Assembly: GCF_964204865.1 (NCBI RefSeq)
Contig: NC_135255.1
Span: 15,219,135-15,283,134, forward strand
DNA length: 64,000 nt
Direction of reading: 5' to 3'
From: Styela clava
Taxonomy: Eukaryota; Chordata; Ascidiacea; Stolidobranchia; Styelidae
The position numbers and the translations under genes were made by a program. A model generated the notes under the pieces. That model saw nothing but the letters and a program-made list of their open reading frames with translations. It had not been told where the DNA came from and did no database searches. This document shows positions 22,253 to 32,188 of the stretch, piece after piece (the first letter of the stretch is position 1; each line of letters begins with the position of its first letter).

Positions 22253-23719
22253 ATGACTACTTTTGGAAAAATAGAAGAGTATGGTAATGGCCAAGATTGG
22301 TTTGAATATGTTGAACGCTTAGGACATTTTTTTGAAGCAAACGAGATTGAAAGTGCTGATAAAAAGAAAGCCATATTATTAAGCGTTTGCGGGGCTCAAA
22401 CATACAGTTTGATCAGAAACTTATGTGCTCCTGAAAAGCCTGGTGAAAAAACTTATGTCCAGCTGAAAGAACTTGTGAAAAAGCATCTCAACCCCAAACC
22501 ATTGGTGATAGCAGAAAGAGTCAAATTTCATGAAAGAATCCAACATGATGGAGAAAAGGTGAATGAGTTCCTGGCACAGCTCAGGAAATTATCTGAACAT
22601 TGTCAATTCGGTGAGTTCTTAAATGATTCACTAAGAGATAGATTTGTGAGTGGACTAATGTCAACTCGAATGAAACGTAAATTATTAACTGAAGTTGACC
22701 TAACTCTGCAGAATGCTGTGAAAATTGCTACTGGTATGGAATTGGCAGAAAAACAAGCCAATGAAATAAGTTGCAAATTTGGAAAATTGCCAGTAGATGA
22801 AAGTAAACCAAAAGTTCATAAAGTTCAAAATAATCAAAGATTTGCAACGCGTTCTGAAATTCGAAAATTCAAAGAATGTTTTCGATGTGGGAAAAGTAAC
22901 CATCCTGCTGAAAGCTGTTTCTACAGAAATGCAAAGTGCCATAAATGTAAACGAATTGGGCATATAAGTCGAAAATGCTCAATGCAACGTAACTTCTATC
23001 GAGGTTCCAATCCTCTGAAAAGTAAAAAGTCTTCGAATTGTGACTACATGCAACCTACGAATGATGATAACCTATCTTCGGACTGTTCTCAAAATGAAAT
23101 GTGTCCTGTATTTACTACTAAGTCTAGTTCTTATGGTCCAATAGTAGTTCCACTGAGAATCGAAAAATGTGATTGTAAATTTGAATTAGATACTGGTAGT
23201 GGGGTGTCACTCATTTCTGAAAGCATGTATGAAAAGAATTTTAAACATTTGCCCTTGCTGAAATCTAATGTTGTATTGACAACTTATACTGGTGAAAATA
23301 TTACTGTCTTAGGTAAAGTGAATGCTACTGTTGAATATGAGTCGCAGTGTGTAAATTTACCTTTGCAAATTGTTCGTGGCAATGGTCCATTACTATTGGG
23401 TAGAAATTGGTTATCCCAATTGCAATTGAATTGGCATCGTATTTGTCATATTGGTTCCAAGCTCACGCTTGAGAATATTTTGAAAAAGTACCCTGTTTTT
23501 GATAATTCCCTTGGTACTATAAAAGGTATAACTGCTAAACTAAGGGTGAAAGAGAGTGCCATTCCGAAATTCTACAAGCCACGTCCTGTTCCTTTTGCTC
23601 TTCGTGATAAAATTTCGGATGAGCTGAAAAGACTAGTAAATATGGGGGTCCTGAAAAAAGTTGAAAGTTCTGATTGGGCTTCACCCATTGTTCCAGTATT
23701 GAAAGGCCTGAATTGTTGA
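22253..23719 (+). CDS. Gypsy Gag-protease-partial reverse transcriptase
   Basis: Open frame of 488 aa. Residues 1-200 are a Gag capsid-like region (WFEYVERLGHFFEAN). Two CCHC zinc knuckles span residues 209-222 (CFRCGKSNHPAESC) and 229-242. An aspartic protease active site, DTGS, is at 313-316, and LLGRNWL lies near 381-387. The N-terminal motif of reverse transcriptase (KPRPVPFALRDKISDELKRL, 442-461; SSDWASPIVPVLK) ends abruptly at about residue 484. Beyond that the sequence is joined to a distant part of pol and stops. It makes structural and protease parts only; the YxDD catalytic part of RT is absent. The start was chosen as the first ATG after the 5' leader, matching Mag-like Gags. Confidence 0.93.
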   Translation: MTTFGKIEEYGNGQDWFEYVERLGHFFEANEIESADKKKAILLSVCGAQTYSLIRNLCAPEKPGEKTYVQLKELVKKHLNPKPLVIAERVKFHERIQHDGEKVNEFLAQLRKLSEHCQFGEFLNDSLRDRFVSGLMSTRMKRKLLTEVDLTLQNAVKIATGMELAEKQANEISCKFGKLPVDESKPKVHKVQNNQRFATRSEIRKFKECFRCGKSNHPAESCFYRNAKCHKCKRIGHISRKCSMQRNFYRGSNPLKSKKSSNCDYMQPTNDDNLSSDCSQNEMCPVFTTKSSSYGPIVVPLRIEKCDCKFELDTGSGVSLISESMYEKNFKHLPLLKSNVVLTTYTGENITVLGKVNATVEYESQCVNLPLQIVRGNGPLLLGRNWLSQLQLNWHRICHIGSKLTLENILKKYPVFDNSLGTIKGITAKLRVKESAIPKFYKPRPVPFALRDKISDELKRLVNMGVLKKVESSDWASPIVPVLKGLNC

Positions 23720-24540
23720 GAATGCCTTCAACTACTTCTGAAAAGACTGTTGATGCATTGAGATATTTATTTTCGAAATATGGACTACCTGAAATTTTGG
23801 TAAGTGAATGCTCCTAACCTGTCATCGAAAGAGTTTAGAGATTTTATGATACGAAATGGAATTAAGCAAATCTTCTCAAGTCCGTATCATCCGTCCTCTA
23901 ATGGTGAGGCTGAAAGAAATGTGCGTACCTTCAAAACTGCACTGAAAACTTTAAAGAAATTACCTGGAACACTGAATCAGAAGTTGGCATCGTTCTTGTT
24001 AACTTATCGAACAACGCCACATTCTACAACGAAATGTACTCCAGCTGAATTATTCATGAAAAGAAGACTGAGAACAAGATTAGATTTAATGAAACCTAAT
24101 TTGAGTAATTCGATGCAGAAAAGAACAACTCCAGTGCAAAAGCCTATTAGAAATTTGGAAGTTGGAAATCGTGTTCAAGTTCGTGATTATAGAGATCCAA
24201 ACCGAAAATGGATTCATGGAATAATCGTAAAGAAGTTGAGTCCTGTAACCTATCGTGTGAAAGTTGGTTCAATGATCTGGAAAAGACATATTGATCAAAT
24301 ATTGGACATGTCTAAAGTGAAATTAGAGAAATCATATGATAGTAGTTTGGATGATGACGTTTCATTGCCTTCTGTGTTTCCAAATACTGATGTAATTGAT
24401 CTAATGTTGATATCCCTAGTGCTAATGAAAATTTGCCTGTTAATCCTAATGTTAGTACTGAAAGTGAAACCCAGTGCCCCGATGAAATTTCACGTTATCC
24501 GAAACGTCTTAGGGTTAAGCCTGAGCGGTTGATTGAAACA
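23720..24540 (+). pseudogene. Gypsy integrase remnant (C-terminal half)
   Basis: Integrase core fragments begin near 23,722. A small deletion close to 23,807 breaks the frame at the second catalytic aspartate position. An open frame of 242 codons (23,804-24,532) carries the end of the core, including SPYHPSSNGEAERNVRTFK with the catalytic glutamate, then the C-terminal domain (VGNRVQVRDYRDPNRKWIHG). Near the end the original frame is lost again, since the last residues read better in another frame. The N-terminal zinc-binding (HHCC) domain and first catalytic aspartate are missing. Non-functional. Confidence 0.88.
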
Positions 24541-24575
24541 ATGTAAATGAAATGTAATGACATTCTCATTTTTTT

Positions 24576-24590
24576 GAAGGGGGGAAAAAG
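24576..24590 (+). other. Polypurine tract of the Gypsy element
   Basis: GAAGGGGGGAAAAAG directly before the 3' LTR, the expected plus-strand primer position. Confidence 0.88.
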
Positions 24591-24811
24591 TGTTGTATAT
24601 TATATGATGTAATACCGCTAGGTGACGCTATTGACCCAGACTGAGGCTGTCATTCTTTTTCTATCTGTGCACGTGTTAAGTGATGACTTGCTGTTTAGTC
24701 TGTTACTGCTATGGTGTCTTAATGTTGAAGTGCTCGACTCTTATAATAAAGTAGTGTTGTAATGGAAACTTGGTGCTTGTTTATAAAGATCTAAAGGCAG
24801 AATACACTACA
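24591..24811 (+). repeat. 3' LTR of the Gypsy element
   Basis: 221 bp. Relative to the 5' LTR it lacks a 19-bp stretch (ATTTGACCTTGTATATCCG in the 5' LTR), has one extra G near the end and differs by a few substitutions, as judged by eye. Confidence 0.92.
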
Positions 24812-24816
24812 CGCAC

Positions 24817-25613
24817 CTTTCCGGCAAAACCCGGAATTGGGTGAGCATTGGCTTAAATCAGCTAGGGGAGATTGAAGTTTTCGTGTTATGTGATTGAAGT
24901 AGAGAGGACCCTTCCACGCGGGCCACGAGTATTTGGGTTCGACTTGGTTTCTAAAGATGCTGCAATAGATGATGATCGACTTGAGAAAAATAAATTAGAT
25001 GTTCGTTCGTACGTTCGTCAAACAGTAGGTCGCTAAATGCTGCTTCTTGGTGTAAAAAAATCGGCTTGCGTATAATATCAATTTTTTTTTTCTACGTAGC
25101 TTGCTTTGTCGATAAACACATTTGAAAATCCAGTAATAATACGAAGTTGTCCTGGTAACTTTTAATTGTAATGAGGCGGATCGATCTGCTGAAGTCCATA
25201 TCTCTTGATCCGGTTGACACACAAAACATATAGTTGTAATATATAGGTTGATAATGAGACACAAATTCAAAGAATTTGGGCGTTGATGCTTGGAAAATAA
25301 AAATACACGAGCGTGAACTCGGGCGTTAAACTTGAAGAGTTGAAGTTGAGTTAGTGCTGTCTGATCGTAGGAGGTCCTGGTCCAGATTCCTCGTTTTGAG
25401 TCAAAAATCTACCTTGTTCTGGCCTTCTTGACTGCTTAATAAATTGACATACCGCCAAAGACTGCAGTTTGGTTGGTTGCTTGATTCCTGAAATGCTGAC
25501 GTATTGTCCTTTGACTCGGTTAGTGATGAATTTCTTTTCCATTTTGATTGACGAAATTCCAGTTGCTGAATTGAAGTTGATTGCTTATTGATCACGAACG
25601 GCTATCACCAAAA
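24817..25613 (-). other. Interior of the minus-strand LTR element
   Basis: About 0.8 kb between the Gypsy 3' end and the other LTR. On the minus strand a 63-codon open frame (25,351-25,542, MEKKFITNRVKGQYVSISG) starts about 70 bp after the LTR, where a Gag would start, but the protein is not recognised. A second overlapping frame is at 25,401-25,595. No zinc knuckle, protease or RT motif was seen. Confidence 0.5.
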
Positions 25614-26002
25614 TATAGGGCAACAAAGATTCGACCCTATCTGCGTGTCCACACTCCCGTGTTATTGAACACACGTTAACAGAGTGTAACTCCGATCTTG
25701 ACTCCTTCAGAGGTCAAAAAGCACACAATGTATTGAATGCCAATTGTTATATTGTAAAGTTGCACAATCGAATTGATCCAAATAACGAATTACACTTGAA
25801 ACCTTAAAGCAAGTATATGTGATGAAACCAAATTTCTAACTAACAAAGAACGGCAAAGACAAGCTACACTGAGCGAGAAAAATATATCATAAAGGAAATG
25901 AATTGGGACAACGACCTTGTTTCAGGCAAATAACATGCACTACTAACAATAAGTGGTGAAAATATTAAAATACACAGTAACTATCCTTATGTACTTGCTA
26001 CA
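25614..26002 (-). repeat. LTR (5' LTR in element orientation)
   Basis: 389 bp, nearly identical to 20,882-21,270. Its right end, GTACTTGCTACA, abuts the TSD ATAT and then resumed arrestin exon sequence. Confidence 0.88.
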
Positions 26003-26240
26003 ATATCATTCGGGAAAAGAAGTTGTCGGTGGAGTGAAAATCAAATTATCAGAGGCAAATGAAAGATACCGGTGATAATTATTTGTGGTTTTGATGCACC
26101 CAAAGTGCTGACGTGATAAACATGTTAACTACAGGAACTAACGATATCGCAAAGTTCGATAGTTGGTTACTGCATTCCTACATTTGCTGAATTGACAAAA
26201 CTTGTTGTGTCACTAACTGACTTGTGTTTTTATATTCGGT
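26003..26240 (+). pseudogene. Broken alpha-arrestin exon 1, right half, plus intron 1 start
   Basis: ATCATTCGGGAAAAGAAGTT continues the exon interrupted at 20,881 and matches 35,647-35,709. The end is damaged: a few bases are missing from the last codons, and the donor GT reads AT (GAAAG|ATACC). The sequence that follows, TTTTGATGCACCCAA and TTTGCTGAATTGACAAAAC, matches the start of intron 1 of alpha-arrestin copy 3 (35,730-35,830). No later exon follows; the next gene is Ly6-like copy B. Confidence 0.85.
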
Positions 26241-26670
26241 GCATAAGGCGTGAGTAAGGGTCGTATTACGTCATATAAAAAGTAACAGTAATTTTGCTGT
26301 AAATGCATTTGTATTGTTTGCAATGTATGACTCAGAATGGTGAACACCAAACTTAGTACTCACCCCGCCAAAAGAATCAGTTTTCACGAACTACTCATCA
26401 AATCATTTTCGTTGAAAATCACATTTGAATATTGTGAGTAATATTTAGCAATGCTTTGCAAGATATGCAGAATTATTTTTGTCTCTGACAAAAGTATGTA
26501 TCATATAATACCCAAATGAGTAGAAAAATATGCATACATTTCGATTAATATAAGGCAATGTTGAGTGTTGGGAATGGCACTCCCAAGATACAGTTTCTAG
26601 TGGAAATAACTATTAGAGTTAGTTTTCTCGAATTTATTGAAATCTCCATGTGGGCCTTTTGATGTTAGTG

Positions 26671-26720
26671 ATATATATATATATGTATACGTATATATAT
26701 ATACATAGGTTAATATATAT
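26671..26720. repeat. AT-dinucleotide and palindromic microsatellite
   Basis: GATATATATATATATGTATA, then CGTATATATATATACATAGG. The equivalent place in copy A (about 15,675) has only a short TATATATATAGG. It lies 80-130 bp upstream of the copy B start codon. Confidence 0.8.
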
Positions 26721-26799
26721 AGGTAGTGTAAGTAAGAAGAAATATTTCTTTTTATACAGTGTAAACTTGTAGATAAAAAAGTTTTAACAGTCGTTCAAA

Positions 26800-28215
26800 A
26801 TGAATCTGGTTGCAATCGCATGTTTGGTTGTAATATTGGCCTCTTCAGGTGAGTAAATAAATCTTTTGTAATATTCAAATATTGATCCAAATTATAAAAA
26901 AAGAATTAAAATTTCAAAATATCTTCACAAATCTTCTTGCCTGTCAGAAAATTCTAAAATACAAAAATTAAAGTATGTTTTTATATCCGATGTTTTTCTA
27001 ATAGTATCAGCTAAATAAATACCTGAAATATTGTGCTTATTAGCACTGATCACCAAGTAGTTTTGCTCCCTCGTAAATTGCATTAGTTACAATTTCCGTA
27101 AACAGGTAAACTTTCTTATGTCAATTAGGCCATGGAATACGGTGTTACATGTGCATCAATTGCGACGAAGCCAAACAGCTAAATGGTACTCAGCTTCAAA
27201 ACTGCCCGGATGCCCTAACAGCTTGCTACAAAGTGTTTGCAAACGGTAAGTTACTCACGAATATTCCAAATAAAATGGAAATGGTCAGTACAGTTAACAT
27301 TTATTTAAAATATATAATAGTACACAAAGCCATTTTAAATATTTAAACAAAGTTTCTTATATGATCCATGATGTGCTTTTGATTTGGGCAATGATAACTT
27401 CAATTGCCCTAAATACCGGAACAAATATTTTGACAGTTACAGCTGAAGTAGACGACCAGTTGGGTCAATAAACCAAAACCATCTGGCATTATCACTAATT
27501 TAAAAACATTTTAGGTCATGTAATCAGATCGTGTGGTATCGGCACTCTCGAGGTTGGCTGTAAAACCGAATATCAGATTGAAGCATGTGTGTGCAAAAAA
27601 GGTAAAAATTGATTTTATGATATTTTAAGCAAATGAATGCAAACGATATACAGAAGGTGAGAAATAGTTCTTCTTCTTCATAAATTTATGATGAATTAAA
27701 CACGTAGCTTCTCCGAGCACAAAAGTTTTCCGTTTTACGAACGATCGCAAGATATTTTTTAAAACAAGAGAATAATGCTCAAATAAATAGACACGAAGTT
27801 CTAATGTCCACGTCAAAGATCTTAATTTCGGCTGAACATACCCTATTTTTAATGAAACTAGTCATTGACCACGTGATGCCAAATTTACTCAGTGAAACAT
27901 TTATTAGGTCATTAATGAAATAAAATAAATTTTTCGAGCGGTATCAGACCGCATGGTGCTCAGAGAAAAAATAAAAGTAATATTCTTCTGGCGACTACTT
28001 CCCTCTTTGCGTAATTAAAATTGAAAATTATTCCATAGCGATGGTGACGTTGCAAGGTGAAAGAAACTTAGTTTAATTTAGAAATAGTGAAAAAAGCTAA
28101 AATAATATATTTATTCATTCTAGATGCATGCAACGGGGCTGGAACTGTCAAATCTACCGCCCTATTTGGATTCGTCATCAGTCTCTTCGTCGCAAAGTTT
28201 ATTAACATTATATAG
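26800..28215 (+). CDS. Ly6/uPAR-type GPI-anchored-like protein, copy B
   Basis: Four exons: 26,800-26,848, 27,129-27,245, 27,515-27,601 and 28,124-28,215 (TAG), all phase-1 junctions, 114 aa. The signal peptide is identical to copy A. All ten mature cysteines, the CN pair and the hydrophobic C-terminal tail are kept. Changes fall mainly in the loops, for example YVCTNCN to YMCINCD and SCISGNLDVGC to SCGIGTLEVGC, with one extra residue near the end. The reading frame is intact, so both copies are probably active. Expected location is the outer cell surface through a GPI anchor; partner unknown. TTTAACAG lies 11 bases before the ATG in both copies and could be a splice or spliced-leader acceptor. 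Confidence 0.85.
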
Positions 28216-29051
28216 GGTGGAAGAGTGCACGTATTTTTTTCTATTACACTAATCGCCATTTTTTTTTAATTTAATATTACTATTTACAATGGATAGGTGT
28301 AATAGAAAAATATCAAAAATTTGGCAAAACATGACTTCAAGATATTTCCCATCAACATCATGTTAAATATTGATAATTCAATCAAACTTTTGGCAAGTTT
28401 TCAAAAATTCCGCAGATTGGCGATGCTGAAACCAAATTTTGTGAAACTTAAAATCTTGTCTAAATATATCACATGATCGATCAAAAAATTCTGAAAAGGG
28501 CGATTTTTATTAATAAACTATAAATTTGAAATTGCTGATAGTATGTTATATATAATGCCCAAACCTGCTTTCTCGTATGTACTCATATAGTTCGACTCGA
28601 AAATGACCTTAAAACAAAACTGTTGGCATAATTCTTCATCATGCAATAATTATAATTGTTTAATTCCAGATATTGTCAGGTTTGTAATCAAAATGGCAGT
28701 TACAGCTTACAGATAAATCTCTTTCTTGTAATCGATGTATAACCAAATCAATGTTTTCGTAAATTTTAGTGTTTTAAATAAAACTATTATTGTTATTTTT
28801 ACTTCGTGCTGGAGTTATGTTCCTAGGTGATAAACAACCTATGATGGAGCTTTGACGAAACCAAGGAAACGAAACCGGAAAAAATGCTGTTTTGTAATGA
28901 TATATAGTATGAGAGTTGACAGTTTTCAGAATATTACTTTTTTTATTACTGTAGTTAATGTTAAAATTTCATTTCAGTTGATGTGATTGACAAAGGGTAC
29001 TATTGTCCTTAATTGCATTGTACTTATGACGTCATATTTTATGATTTGAAA

Positions 29052-29057
29052 AATAAA
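29052..29057 (+). terminator. Candidate poly(A) signal, Ly6-like copy B
   Basis: AATAAA followed by CTGTTTCAATGTCGATTTG, in the same place as in copy A (17,659). Confidence 0.5.
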
Positions 29058-29702
29058 CTGTTTCAATGTCGATTTGTTTTATTAATTTGGTAACCGAAAA
29101 TGAACAGGATGGGTGGTGCAAATGAAACTAACAGAAAAATCGAGAGGATTTTACAGTCAGTACAACATCAGGTTACCCAAAACATAAAACGGAAAATGAC
29201 CCTAAAATAATAAATACCTCATCTTTATTTCGTACAATTACCCAAAGACGTTAAGCGGGTGTCTTCAAAATACAAATAGTAACACACAAGTAGTTTAAAG
29301 CTAAACTTAGTCTTTTTAATTTAACAAACCACATAAGGTGTGTCTGATGGTGATATATTCCTTAACTATTCTTAAAGCAAGAATATACATAGATATGTTC
29401 AGCCGAGAAAAAAAACGCAGTGCACCCGGCACAACAAACAGATAACTAAAACATATATTTTATAACAGACACAGGTAATAGTACAAGACAATACATAACT
29501 TCTGGCAGGACCATACCAAAAATAAACTAACTCCCTTACGCGCGGCACATCGTGGTTGTTGTGCAAAGCTAATTTGGAATACCTGGAGCATTGATCCCAG
29601 TTTTGCCTAAAGCGGTCCCGTCATTATTATACTACAGCCAGGTACAAAAGATTTCTGACTAACTATATGACTGGCTAACTAGTCCCATACCCGACCCACA
29701 AG

Positions 29703-29886
29703 ATTCACGTTACCGCTGGTCGGTTACTGTTTCCTCCACCATCAATTCCATGCATCTGAATTTTTTTTAATAAATGGCAAACTAATCCCTTAACCGACAT
29801 GTACCGAACGAAGGGTCGTGGTTTGCCATATGATTAAGCCATCTTATCGGCTGTTCTCCGGGATAAATATGCAAATCCTATCCTAT
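29703..29886 (+). repeat. tRNA-derived SINE, 5'-truncated
   Basis: TTCACGTTACCGCTGGTCGG, CACCATCAATTCCATGCATC, TTTGCCATATGATTAAGCC and CGGGATAAATATGCAAATCC match the SINE body. The tRNA-like head is missing. Confidence 0.75.
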
Positions 29887-29951
29887 ACATTGACGGGGCC
29901 ATTGGCATTCGTCTTGGATTGCAGGAAGCAAATGTCAACAAAGGTCTATGC

Positions 29952-30443
29952 CAGGGGTTCTCAACCTGGGGTTCGCGAACCCCCAGGGGTTCACGAGAAG
30001 ATTTCCATGGGTACTTGGAAGGCAGTCGAGTTTTTGTGTGTTGTTGTTTTTATTATCCTTTATTACTACCAGAGGAAAAAGCATGTCAATTGAAACGTAG
30101 ATTTTCACTGATCTTGCGTTATTGTGATTGTGACGCAACAATGTGGAATTCACGGCTTTGCAGAAAACTGAAATCTCTAAGACAGCGTGCAACGAGCATT
30201 AGAGAAAGTGATCTCGCTTATTAAAACTTGGAACGATTTTGAGAATTCATTAGTTAGGCAGACGACAAGGGCAATATTATTAACGCAGAGATTTAATTTA
30301 GTTACATATGGTTAATAAATTGTCGTTGCAACAAATTGTTATTCAATTTATCACAAATTTGTTCGATGCCTGATTACGGGGGTTCGCGTTGCTCGCTTCG
30401 TGACTCGAGGGGTACTTGACAGAAAAAAGGTTGAGAACCCCTG
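29952..30443. mobile_element. hAT-like non-autonomous element with perfect TSD
   Basis: A 492-bp element with perfect 15-bp ends CAGGGGTTCTCAACC and GGTTGAGAACCCCTG and the 8-bp TSD GTCTATGC (29,944-29,951 and 30,444-30,451). Inside the left end GGTTCGCGAACCCCCAGGGG forms a hairpin; a GGGGGTTCGCG motif recurs near the right end. No transposase. Confidence 0.95.
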
Positions 30444-30451
30444 GTCTATGC

Positions 30452-30867
30452 AAACTTATCTGGTTCGCGATGTTTGCTCATGGTCTACAATGGAACGTAC
30501 CATGGCCCGAAGGGGATCGGGGGGACAAGTTTATTTGAAAACCGCCGGGAGTTTATTGTATGGCCATTGATAATAAATAAACGAACAGAAGGAAAAAAAT
30601 GTTCAATAACAACATTAACAACAACATAATAACAATAGGATTCATCTGGATATTTTGTGTCCAATAACCAAGTTTTGTATTCAATGTATAATCACCGTCA
30701 CACACGTTGAATTTTGTTTAACTCAGGATGGATCGCCATTGGGATGGATATTCGTGAGGTGCATCTAACACTGACATGGGAACTACGGCCCGCGGGCCAA
30801 ATCCGTTCCGTTGGGCAATTCAATCTGACCCGCATGATGATGTCATAATCATCATTACGTTTTGCAG
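30452..30867. other. Repeat-derived DNA with a hAT-type fragment
   Basis: No gene. Around 30,772-30,845 ACGGCCCGCGGGCCAAATCC resembles the left end of the hAT-like element at 38,532. GTGTCCAATAACCAAGTTTT near 30,658 resembles 15,270-15,290, so this may be a third, decayed piece of the Ly6-flank duplication. Confidence 0.5.
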
Positions 30868-30966
30868 AGTTTGACGTTTTGATAATGGCAGAATGGGGAA
30901 GTTAACCAAATTCAAAATCAACTTGATGATAAGGATATATATCATTCGCAAGAAGTTTTTGAGAAA
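30868..30966 (+). pseudogene. Second broken alpha-arrestin exon 1
   Basis: TTTGCAG, then AGTTTGACG, and further GGGGAAGTTAACCAAATTCA match exon 1 of alpha-arrestin copy 3. Small insertions and deletions disturb the frame, and similarity fades after CATTCGCAAGAAG. No other exon lies near. It comes from a duplicated gene 5' end, like 20,811. Confidence 0.8.
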
Positions 30967-31241
30967 AATATTAAGAACGGCTTTTGATAAAAAAATATTG
31001 ATAGCACATATAGTAAGTATATTGAATGGAATAACGTTAAGTAGCTTAGTGTGCATCTTAAATAGTTAATTCATGAGAAAATTTTTTGTATTGCTGGCAA
31101 TGTACACTGAGTGATTCATCGAAATGTATCGAGACAAGAATTTCCACGCAACAATTATTGTATTCGCGGTCGCGGGAGGACCCACAGCGCAACGGGGCCC
31201 AAGCGGTTAGAATTTAGAAATTTAAGCCGCAAAACCAAAAG

Positions 31242-31643
31242 TTGGATTGCAAAACCAGTAATACACATCGTATTAAAGTTGATGTTAGTTCTGCTCAAAT
31301 CGTTTTGTTACGTAACAATGCCAGGGAGTCATCGATTTTCGGCGTCTTGTGGTTTGATCGCATCGGCAAAATTACGAAGGCTGTCAGAATGATGTCGAAA
31401 GCAAAACCTCTCAGTGGCGCACAGAAACGCAGAAAAATGGCAGAAGAGGAAGCACGTATGAAAAAAATTAAAGTAACCAAGATAAACGGCAAATTTTAGG
31501 TTACCATTGCCTTTTAATAGCGACATGTTATGCTTTTTAACGAAATAAAAAAAGCGTTGTTTTAGCTTATGTCCGAGAGTTTTTAGGGTCATTTCAACGA
31601 AATATTTTTGCGGGGGGCCCACGAGAGTCTTGCCTCGCCACTG
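31242..31643 (+). pseudogene. Probable hAT-type transposase N-terminal remnant
   Basis: An open frame at 31,242-31,499 ends with KPLSGAQKRRKMAEEEARM. KPLSGAQKRK is the opening of many hAT-type (ZMYM/DUF4371-like) transposases. The frame ends soon after with no further transposase. The stretch closes with GCCTCGCCACTG (31,632-31,643), a hAT-like terminus; a matching left end was not found. Likely a dead, internally deleted transposon. Confidence 0.55.
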
Positions 31644-32026
31644 GAATAGATAGAATTTATCCGCTTCAAAAAAATGGTTTTGATACTTTGTTCTGATCCA
31701 TCAGAATACACTGTTGCATCATCTACATGTAAGGCGATTTGAATTTCCATGTTTGCTAGACATATTCCTTTTATGTCATGGTTTTGTCGAATTCGCTTTT
31801 ACCTTTTTTTTTTATCAAAATTTGCGTTCAGCTACACATTCCTACCACCAGACATGTTTTTCGGATGATTATATAAGCTAGCTACGCTGGTAGAATACCG
31901 CCTTCTCCCATCCCAATGCTTTTTTAGCACGAATATTCAGGCTCGATAAGAAAAGGCAATATCAGGGACGTATGTGTCCCGACGGGATTGAAAGGGTTGG
32001 TTGTGCGAAGCTAATTCTGACGGTTT

Positions 32027-32188
32027 CATCTCATTTAACTCACGACAATTTCACCTGCATACTATTGCACCTTTGGAAAAAAAAATTGTTTTATGGATAT
32101 TTGAACCCATACTAACCCTAACCCATGGGTTTCAGAACCCGCATGTAGATTGAACCCGCGGATATACACATGGGTTCAAACGTACGGT
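32027..32188. repeat. Degraded copy of the palindromic element at 18,202
   Basis: Shares AACTCACGACAATT, TGCATACTATTGCACCT, ATATTTGAACCCATACTAAC and CATGGGTTCAAACGTACG with 18,202-18,405. Confidence 0.65.

Larger units (their letters stand above)
21797..24811 (+). mobile_element. Ty3/Gypsy LTR retrotransposon, internally deleted, nested
   Basis: Complete ends with LTRs at 21,797-22,035 and 24,591-24,811 and a 5-bp TSD CGCAC (21,792-21,796 and 24,812-24,816). TGGCGATGAGGATGG just after LTR1 is a Gypsy-type primer-binding site, and GAAGGGGGGAAAAAG just before LTR2 is the polypurine tract. The inside codes for Gag, protease and the first part of reverse transcriptase, then jumps to the second half of integrase. 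Most of RT, all RNase H and the integrase N-terminus are missing, so the copy is defective. It sits inside the minus-strand LTR element, opposite in orientation. Confidence 0.95.
20882..26002 (-). mobile_element. Minus-strand LTR element, 389-bp LTRs, non-autonomous
   Basis: The LTRs at 20,882-21,270 and 25,614-26,002 are both 389 bp and differ at only about four bases by eye. A 4-bp TSD, ATAT, flanks the whole (20,878-20,881 and 26,003-26,006). Read on the minus strand, the LTR begins TGTAGCAAGTACATAAGG, the region after the first LTR starts TTTTGGTGATAGCC (candidate primer-binding site), and CGGGGGGAATTG (candidate polypurine tract) precedes the second. After removing the nested Gypsy element about 1.3 kb of interior remains, with no recognisable gag or pol. 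A minus-strand open frame of 63 codons starts at 25,542. LTR class is not determined. Confidence 0.85.
26281..29510 (+). repeat. Segmental duplication, copy B (contains Ly6-like gene B)
   Basis: Aligns with 15,279-18,200 over promoter, exons, introns and 3' flank. Differences include an expanded AT/palindromic repeat at about 26,670-26,715 just upstream of the gene, and an extra stretch around 28,390-28,680. Limits are approximate. Confidence 0.85.
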
